DNA of 64,000 bases from Nocardioides islandensis. Its GTDB lineage: Bacteria; Actinomycetota; Actinomycetes; Propionibacteriales; Nocardioidaceae. Below the pieces are notes generated by a model. That model worked only from the letters and a program-made list of their open reading frames with translations. It did not search any database and was not told the origin of the DNA. Shown here piece by piece: positions 60,019 to 64,000 of the stretch. Location: NCBI RefSeq assembly GCF_015352455.1, contig NZ_JADKPN010000015.1, positions 62,001-126,000 on the forward strand. Reading direction: 5' to 3'. The translations under genes were made by a program, and so were the position numbers. Position 1 is the first letter of the stretch, and each line of letters starts with the position of its first letter.

Positions 60019-61209
60019 GTGCCCTGCCCCACCTGCGCGACGGAGAACCCGGAGGTAGCCCTCTACTGCTACCGCTGCGGGACGCCACTCCGTGGCGGCG
60101 CATCCACGCGTACCGGCTCCTATGCCGTGCAGTCCTCCGAGGGCGTGAACCAGTTCGCCCTGATCTCCACGATCATGCCCCACACCAACCGGGAGACGGC
60201 GGACAACTACCGCTGGGCCATGATCATCAGCGCGGTGCTCATCGTCGCCGCGACCGGGCTCGGCCTGCTGCCCATCGCGGTGGCCGCGGCGGCGTTCCTG
60301 ATCCCGATCGTCTACCTCGTCTACATCTACGACGTGAACATGTGGGAGGACGCCCCGGTCTCGGTGGTCGCCGGCCTGTTCATCTTCACCGGCGCCATGG
60401 CCGTACTGGTGTCCCTCTTCTTCTTCCGCTGGGTCTTCGAGGACCAGTTCAACACCTTCGCCGCCGGCTCCCGGATCGGCGTGGACGCCTTGTCGTTCCC
60501 GGCGCTGCTGATCTTCGCGGTGCTGCTGCCGGTGGTGGCCGAGGTGGTCAAGAACATCGGCGGCATCATGCTGGCCAGCCGGCCGCAGTACGACGACATG
60601 ATCGACGGGCTCGCGTTCGGCATCGCCGCCGGCACGGCGTACGCCGCCTTCGAGACGGTCGTGCTCTACTCCTCGGTCTTCACCTCGCCGGACTTCCGCA
60701 CCACCGACGGGCTGGCCTCGTGGGCCGTCGTGGTGGTGAACCTGATGGTGGTCAAGTCGCTGATCTACGGCACCGCCACGGGCATCGCGGTCGCGGCGTT
60801 CTCCGGCAAGGGCGAGAAGTACGACGGGTTCACCCCGTCGTACTTCATGGCCTTCGGCCTCGCGGTCGCGGCCAACGTCGGCTACTGGCTCGGCGTGCGG
60901 CTGCTGTCCTACGTGCCGTTCGGGCAGGCGCTCGGTCTGCTGTGGGGCTTCGTGATCCTGGCCGTGCTGGTCCTGCGGATCCGCACGACCATGCAGGCCG
61001 CGCTGCTCGAGGCCGCCGTCGAGGACGCCGTGCGTGAGGACGGCGAGCGGTCCAAGCGCGCCACGGTGGTCGACAGCTTCTGCCCCGAGTGCGAGAACCT
61101 GCTGCTGGCCGGCTCGAACTTCTGCCTCGTCTGCGGCACCTCGGTGCGCTCCAGCAGCCGCCAGGCCCGCCGAACGATGAGCTCGCCGACGCCGGGAGGT
61201 GCCGCGTGA
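60019..61209 (+). CDS. PrsW-like membrane protein with two zinc ribbons
   Basis: 396 residues. An N-terminal zinc ribbon (Cys3, 6, 17, 20), seven to eight membrane helices, and a second ribbon near the C-terminus (Cys355, 358, 369, 372). The membrane part resembles PrsW glutamic proteases: PVVAEVVKNI with Glu175/Lys178 (one Glu where the family usually has EE), then DGLAFGIAAGTAYAAFETVV with Glu212. Proteolytic activity is thus uncertain. The GTG at 60019 has GGAGG 7 nt upstream. The next gene overlaps by four bases. Confidence 0.78.
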   Translation: MPCPTCATENPEVALYCYRCGTPLRGGASTRTGSYAVQSSEGVNQFALISTIMPHTNRETADNYRWAMIISAVLIVAATGLGLLPIAVAAAAFLIPIVYLVYIYDVNMWEDAPVSVVAGLFIFTGAMAVLVSLFFFRWVFEDQFNTFAAGSRIGVDALSFPALLIFAVLLPVVAEVVKNIGGIMLASRPQYDDMIDGLAFGIAAGTAYAAFETVVLYSSVFTSPDFRTTDGLASWAVVVVNLMVVKSLIYGTATGIAVAAFSGKGEKYDGFTPSYFMAFGLAVAANVGYWLGVRLLSYVPFGQALGLLWGFVILAVLVLRIRTTMQAALLEAAVEDAVREDGERSKRATVVDSFCPECENLLLAGSNFCLVCGTSVRSSSRQARRTMSSPTPGGAA

Positions 61210-62156
61210 GCACGACGCCTCCCGAGCCGCCGGCCGAGCCGACGCAGCCGACCGAGCCGACGCCGACGGTCGAGCCGACCACGCCGGCCTACGCGCCGGC
61301 CACGGCCGCGCCGGCGTACGCGCCGGCCGGTCCCACGCCGCCCGCGGGTCCCGGCGGCAACTTCCGGTCCAGCCGCGGCAAGACCATCGGGCTGATCGTG
61401 GCCGGCGTGGTCGCGGTCGGTGCCCTCGGTGGCCTCGGCGCGCTGCTGTTCGGCGGCGGCGACGGCGACAAGCTGACCAGCCCCGGCAAGGCCGGAGGCC
61501 AGCCGAGCGCCGAGGTCAGCCCGAGCACCGACGGAGGCGGCATCCTCGACCCGACCCCGGTCGGCTCCGCGTCGCCCGACCCCGGCGCCACGGACGAGGC
61601 GTCACCCTCGCCCGAGGCCACCGACGGGCCGACCCTGCCGAGCATCCCCACCGAGGAGCCGTCGCCGACCCTCGACCCGACGACCGACGGCACCGACGTC
61701 GTCACCATCGGGTCCGGCGTCCAGGTGCCGGTGCTCCCCGGGTGGGACGTGGTCGGCCAGGGCGACAGCGACGTGCTGCTCGGCGACGGGCAGAACAGCT
61801 ACGTGTACGCCGTCACCGGCGTCGTGGACCCGTCCTCGGACGCCGCGTCGGTGATCTCGGCGTCGATGGACAGCATCCTGCCGAAGCAGAGCTACACCCA
61901 GCTGCGCAAGACCGACATCACGCCGCTGGAGGCCTTCGGGTCGGTGGTCTCGATCGCGGGGCTCCAGTACCAGGCGACCTGGACCGACCAGCAGGCCTCG
62001 GTCCCGCTCCAGGGGCTGCTGATCTGCGCGGTCCGGCAGGACGGCACGGCGATCATCATGACCGCCGAGCACGCACCGCCGGACGAGTTCGAGTCCAGTG
62101 CCGAGTCCTGGGCGCCGGTCCTCAACGCCACGCTGGGGCTGTTCGGGTCGTCGTGA
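61206..62156 (+). CDS. Single-pass membrane protein with Pro/Thr-rich ends
   Basis: 316 residues. A Pro/Thr/Ala-rich N-terminus (about 1-50), one membrane helix (TIGLIVAGVVAVGALGGLGA, 58-77), a Ser/Pro/Asp/Thr linker (about 90-165), and a C-terminal globular domain starting GSGVQVPVLPGWDVVGQGDS. That domain resembles serine/threonine-kinase-associated or lipoprotein LpqN-like sensing domains, but this is not certain. The GTG overlaps the PrsW-like gene's stop (GTGA), suggesting it is a partner or substrate of that protein. Confidence 0.72.
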   Translation: MSTTPPEPPAEPTQPTEPTPTVEPTTPAYAPATAAPAYAPAGPTPPAGPGGNFRSSRGKTIGLIVAGVVAVGALGGLGALLFGGGDGDKLTSPGKAGGQPSAEVSPSTDGGGILDPTPVGSASPDPGATDEASPSPEATDGPTLPSIPTEEPSPTLDPTTDGTDVVTIGSGVQVPVLPGWDVVGQGDSDVLLGDGQNSYVYAVTGVVDPSSDAASVISASMDSILPKQSYTQLRKTDITPLEAFGSVVSIAGLQYQATWTDQQASVPLQGLLICAVRQDGTAIIMTAEHAPPDEFESSAESWAPVLNATLGLFGSS

Positions 62157-62161
62157 CCCGG

Positions 62162-62268
62162 CCGCTGGTCGAGGAGGTTGCGCTAGCAACCGTCACGAGA
62201 CCCGCTGAGGTGTCCACGGACCTCTCACGGGGTCTCGTGACGGGACTTCGTCCCTCCTCGACCAGCGG
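62162..62268. repeat. Palindromic repeat family A, copy overlapping ispF
   Basis: Outer arms CCGCTGGTCGAGGA (62162-62175) and TCCTCGACCAGCGG (62255-62268) and inner arms GTCACGAGACC (62192-62202) and GGTCTCGTGAC (62231-62241) are exact complements. It lies between two convergent genes, and the ispF stop codon falls inside it. It has the same subtype as the copies at 24050 and 52324. Confidence 0.9.
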
Positions 62269-62776
62269 GCGCAGGGAGGATGAGCGCGGTCGCGATCGCG
62301 GCGACGCCCTCGCCGCGGCCGGTGAGGCCGAGGCCGTCGGTGGTGGTCGCGGAGACCGAGACCGGTGCCCCGGCCGCCTCCGACAGCGCGGCGGCGGCCT
62401 CGTCGCGGCGCGGGCCGAGGCGCGGGCGGGTGCCCACGACCTGGACCGCCACGTTGCCGATCTCGTACCCCGCGGCGCGCACGCGGGCGGCGGTCTCGCG
62501 GAGGAGGGCCGTCCCGGCCGCGCCGGCCCACTGCGGGTCGGCGGTGCCGAAGTGGCTGCCGAGGTCGCCCAGGCCGGCCGCCGACAGCAGCGCGTCGCAG
62601 GCGGCGTGGGCAGCCACGTCGCCGTCCGAGTGACCCTCGAGCCCCTGGTCCTCGTCCGGCCACGCCAGGCCGGCCAGGTGCATCGGCACACCGGCCGCCA
62701 GCCGGTGCACGTCCACGCCGACGCCCACGCGGGGTGCGCCCCCGACGTCATCACTGCGTAAGGGCTCATCGGTCAC
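62225..62776 (-). CDS. ispF: 2-C-methyl-D-erythritol 2,4-cyclodiphosphate synthase
   Basis: Fifth enzyme of the MEP pathway, closing the cyclic diphosphate. GVDVHRLAAGVPMHLAGL has the zinc-binding Asp and His, with GHSDGDVAAHAACDALLSA providing the third ligand, then LGSHFGTADP. The family ends near ATAL; here residues about 170-183 (PAGRGG and following) come from a family A repeat, which also supplies the stop. At 183 residues it is longer than usual (about 160). GTG start; CATGAT six nt upstream. Confidence 0.92.
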   Translation of the reverse strand: MTDEPLRSDDVGGAPRVGVGVDVHRLAAGVPMHLAGLAWPDEDQGLEGHSDGDVAAHAACDALLSAAGLGDLGSHFGTADPQWAGAAGTALLRETAARVRAAGYEIGNVAVQVVGTRPRLGPRRDEAAAALSEAAGAPVSVSATTTDGLGLTGRGEGVAAIATALILPAPAGRGGTKSRHETP

Positions 62777-62808
62777 GGGCCGATCATGCCTGAGCCACAA
62801 TCGAGGAC

Positions 62809-64000
62809 GTGAGGACCGCCCGCCAGACCCAGCCGTGGATCTGGTCGGTCGCCGGCGTGGTGGCCGGCATCGCCGGGCTGGCGACCAGCTACTTCGTCGC
62901 TGCGGTGCTCGGGGTCCGCAGCTCGCCCGTGGTCGCCGTGGCCGAGCTGATCATCAAGCTCACCCCCGGCGCATTCGCCGAGCGGGCCATCCAGACCCTC
63001 GGCCACAAGGACAAGCCGTTCCTGGTCTCGGTCGTGCTGCTCGTGCTGATGGTCGTCTTCGCCGTCGTCGGCCGGCTGTCCCGCGGCTCCTGGTCACGCG
63101 CCCTGCTGGTGCTCGCCGCGCTCGCGGTGGTCGGCGGGTACGCCGTGTCCCGGCAGCGCAACGCCGGCCCGTCGGACTACCTGCCGGTGCTCGTCGGGTT
63201 CATCACCTGGGTCGTGTGCCTCTCGATCCTGGCCGACAACGTCCGCGCCGCGGAACGCCGCGAGGAAGCCGCCGAGAAGGTCGCTGGGGAAGCGGCCCGG
63301 GAGCCGGCCGCTGCGGCGTCCGGCCGTCGCGGCTTCGTCCTCGGCGCGGGGGTGATGGTCGTCGCCGCGGCCGGGGTCGGCGTGGTCGGCCGGGTGGTCG
63401 GTGCGGGTCGCCGCCAGGTCGAGGCCGCTCGCAGCCTGCTGCGGCTGCCCGGGGTCACCGCGCCGGTGCGGCCCGGGGGTGTGACCCTCGACGTCAAGGG
63501 CCTCTCGTCGTGGGAGACCGACGCGACGTCCTTCTACCAGGTGCACACCGCGATCGTGCCGCCGGCGATCGAGCCGGACTCGTGGAAGCTGCGCATCCAC
63601 GGGATGGTCGACCAGGAGGTCACCCTCACCTACGAGCAGCTGATGGCCCGCCGGCTCACCGAGGCCTGGGTCACCCTCAACTGCGTCTCCAACCCGGTCG
63701 GCGGGCCGCTGATCGGGAACGCGTGGTGGAGCGGCGTACGCCTCGCCGACATCCTCGCGGAGGCCGGCGTCCAGGACGGTGCCGACGCCGTGCTGCAGAC
63801 CTCCGACGACGGCTGGACGTGCGGCACGCCGCTGGCCGCCCTCACCGACGGCCGCGATGCGATGCTCGTGGTGGCCATGAACGGCGAGCCGCTGCCGATC
63901 GAGCACGGGTTCCCCGTGCGCACGCTGGTGCCCGGGCTGTACGGCTACGTCTCGGCCTGCAAGTGGGTGGTCGACATGGAGGTGACCCGCTTCGACAAGA
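62809..64000 (+). CDS. Molybdopterin-dependent oxidoreductase, partial
   Basis: Sulfite oxidase-family membrane enzyme, 397 codons visible and cut by the right edge. The first 190 residues carry about five membrane helices ending in a charged loop. A hydrophobic segment after RRGFVLGAG resembles a Tat-type or anchor sequence. The catalytic Mo-binding domain follows, with RIHGMVDQEVTLTYEQLM, the ligand Cys292 in LNCVSNPVGG, GNAWWSGVRLADIL and HGFPVRTLVPGLYGY. The electron acceptor and substrate are unknown. The GTG at 62809 has CACAAT seven nt upstream. Confidence 0.85.
   Translation, partial: MRTARQTQPWIWSVAGVVAGIAGLATSYFVAAVLGVRSSPVVAVAELIIKLTPGAFAERAIQTLGHKDKPFLVSVVLLVLMVVFAVVGRLSRGSWSRALLVLAALAVVGGYAVSRQRNAGPSDYLPVLVGFITWVVCLSILADNVRAAERREEAAEKVAGEAAREPAAAASGRRGFVLGAGVMVVAAAGVGVVGRVVGAGRRQVEAARSLLRLPGVTAPVRPGGVTLDVKGLSSWETDATSFYQVHTAIVPPAIEPDSWKLRIHGMVDQEVTLTYEQLMARRLTEAWVTLNCVSNPVGGPLIGNAWWSGVRLADILAEAGVQDGADAVLQTSDDGWTCGTPLAALTDGRDAMLVVAMNGEPLPIEHGFPVRTLVPGLYGYVSACKWVVDMEVTRFDK

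Overview
The window is a chromosomal stretch of a very GC-rich actinobacterium, most likely Nocardioides or a close relative in Nocardioidaceae. This is inferred from gene content, because there is no rRNA or tRNA gene to place it. The supporting genes are mycothiol synthase MshA, CarD, the SenX3/RegX3 phosphate system, an HbhA-like Lys/Ala-rich protein beside a DUF2516 protein, and a fused RmlC-RmlD. Several neighbourhoods match Mycobacterium tuberculosis gene order as I know it: regulator-hbhA-DUF2516 (Rv0474-0476), mshA-ybjN-gpmA-senX3-regX3 (Rv0486-0491) and carD-ispD-ispF (Rv3583c-3581c). No prophage, IS element, integrase or CRISPR array was seen.

Layout. 1-3.2 kb: sulfate assimilation (cysD cut by the window edge, a TauE-type exporter, an APS kinase). 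3.4-8.05 kb: a tightly coupled operon of a GT1 glycosyltransferase and two ABC ATPase/permease pairs. 8.07-10.6 kb: asparaginase, then the HTH regulator / HbhA-like / DUF2516 block. 10.6-20.3 kb: envelope sugar genes (mannose-isomerase-type cupin, rmlCD fusion, rmlB, rmlA, gmd, galE, an amidase, a GT4 and a polyprenyl glycosylphosphotransferase). 20.6-22.8 kb: a two-gene unit of a MauE/thioredoxin protein and an HprK-like/PqqD-like fusion. 22.8-26.2 kb: acyl-CoA dehydrogenase, then a coupled FolP2-like / unknown / RibD-C-like unit. 27.6-30 kb: an operon around a RelA/SpoT-type alarmone synthetase domain. 30-33.7 kb: a large AfsR/SARP-type regulator and a secreted protein. 34-39.8 kb: a complete cebEFG-bglC-cebR-like cellobiose operon with two operators. 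39.8-49.6 kb: typA, a second HprK-like protein, a protealysin-like protease fused to an emfourin-like domain, mshA and small genes. 49.7-55.1 kb: regX3-senX3, phoU, gpmA, ubiA-like, carD. 55.2-64 kb: ispD with a degenerate ispD paralogue, orphan nirD, a secreted M4 protease, a PrsW-like protein, ispF and a membrane molybdopterin oxidoreductase cut by the edge.

Three patterns stand out beyond gene function. First, many starts carry a -10-like YANNNT hexamer 6-8 nt before the start codon, the signature of leaderless transcription. Two divergent gene pairs even share one palindromic -10. Second, a family of about 90-115 bp palindromic repeats sits mostly between convergent genes, and in two places it supplies the last codons and stop of a gene (nirD, ispF). 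Third, a different repeat occurs twice: back-to-back arrays of exact-period 22-bp units in opposite orientation.

Start sites were chosen from overlaps, ribosome-binding sites, -10 spacing and family length. They are inferences, and no database search was run.
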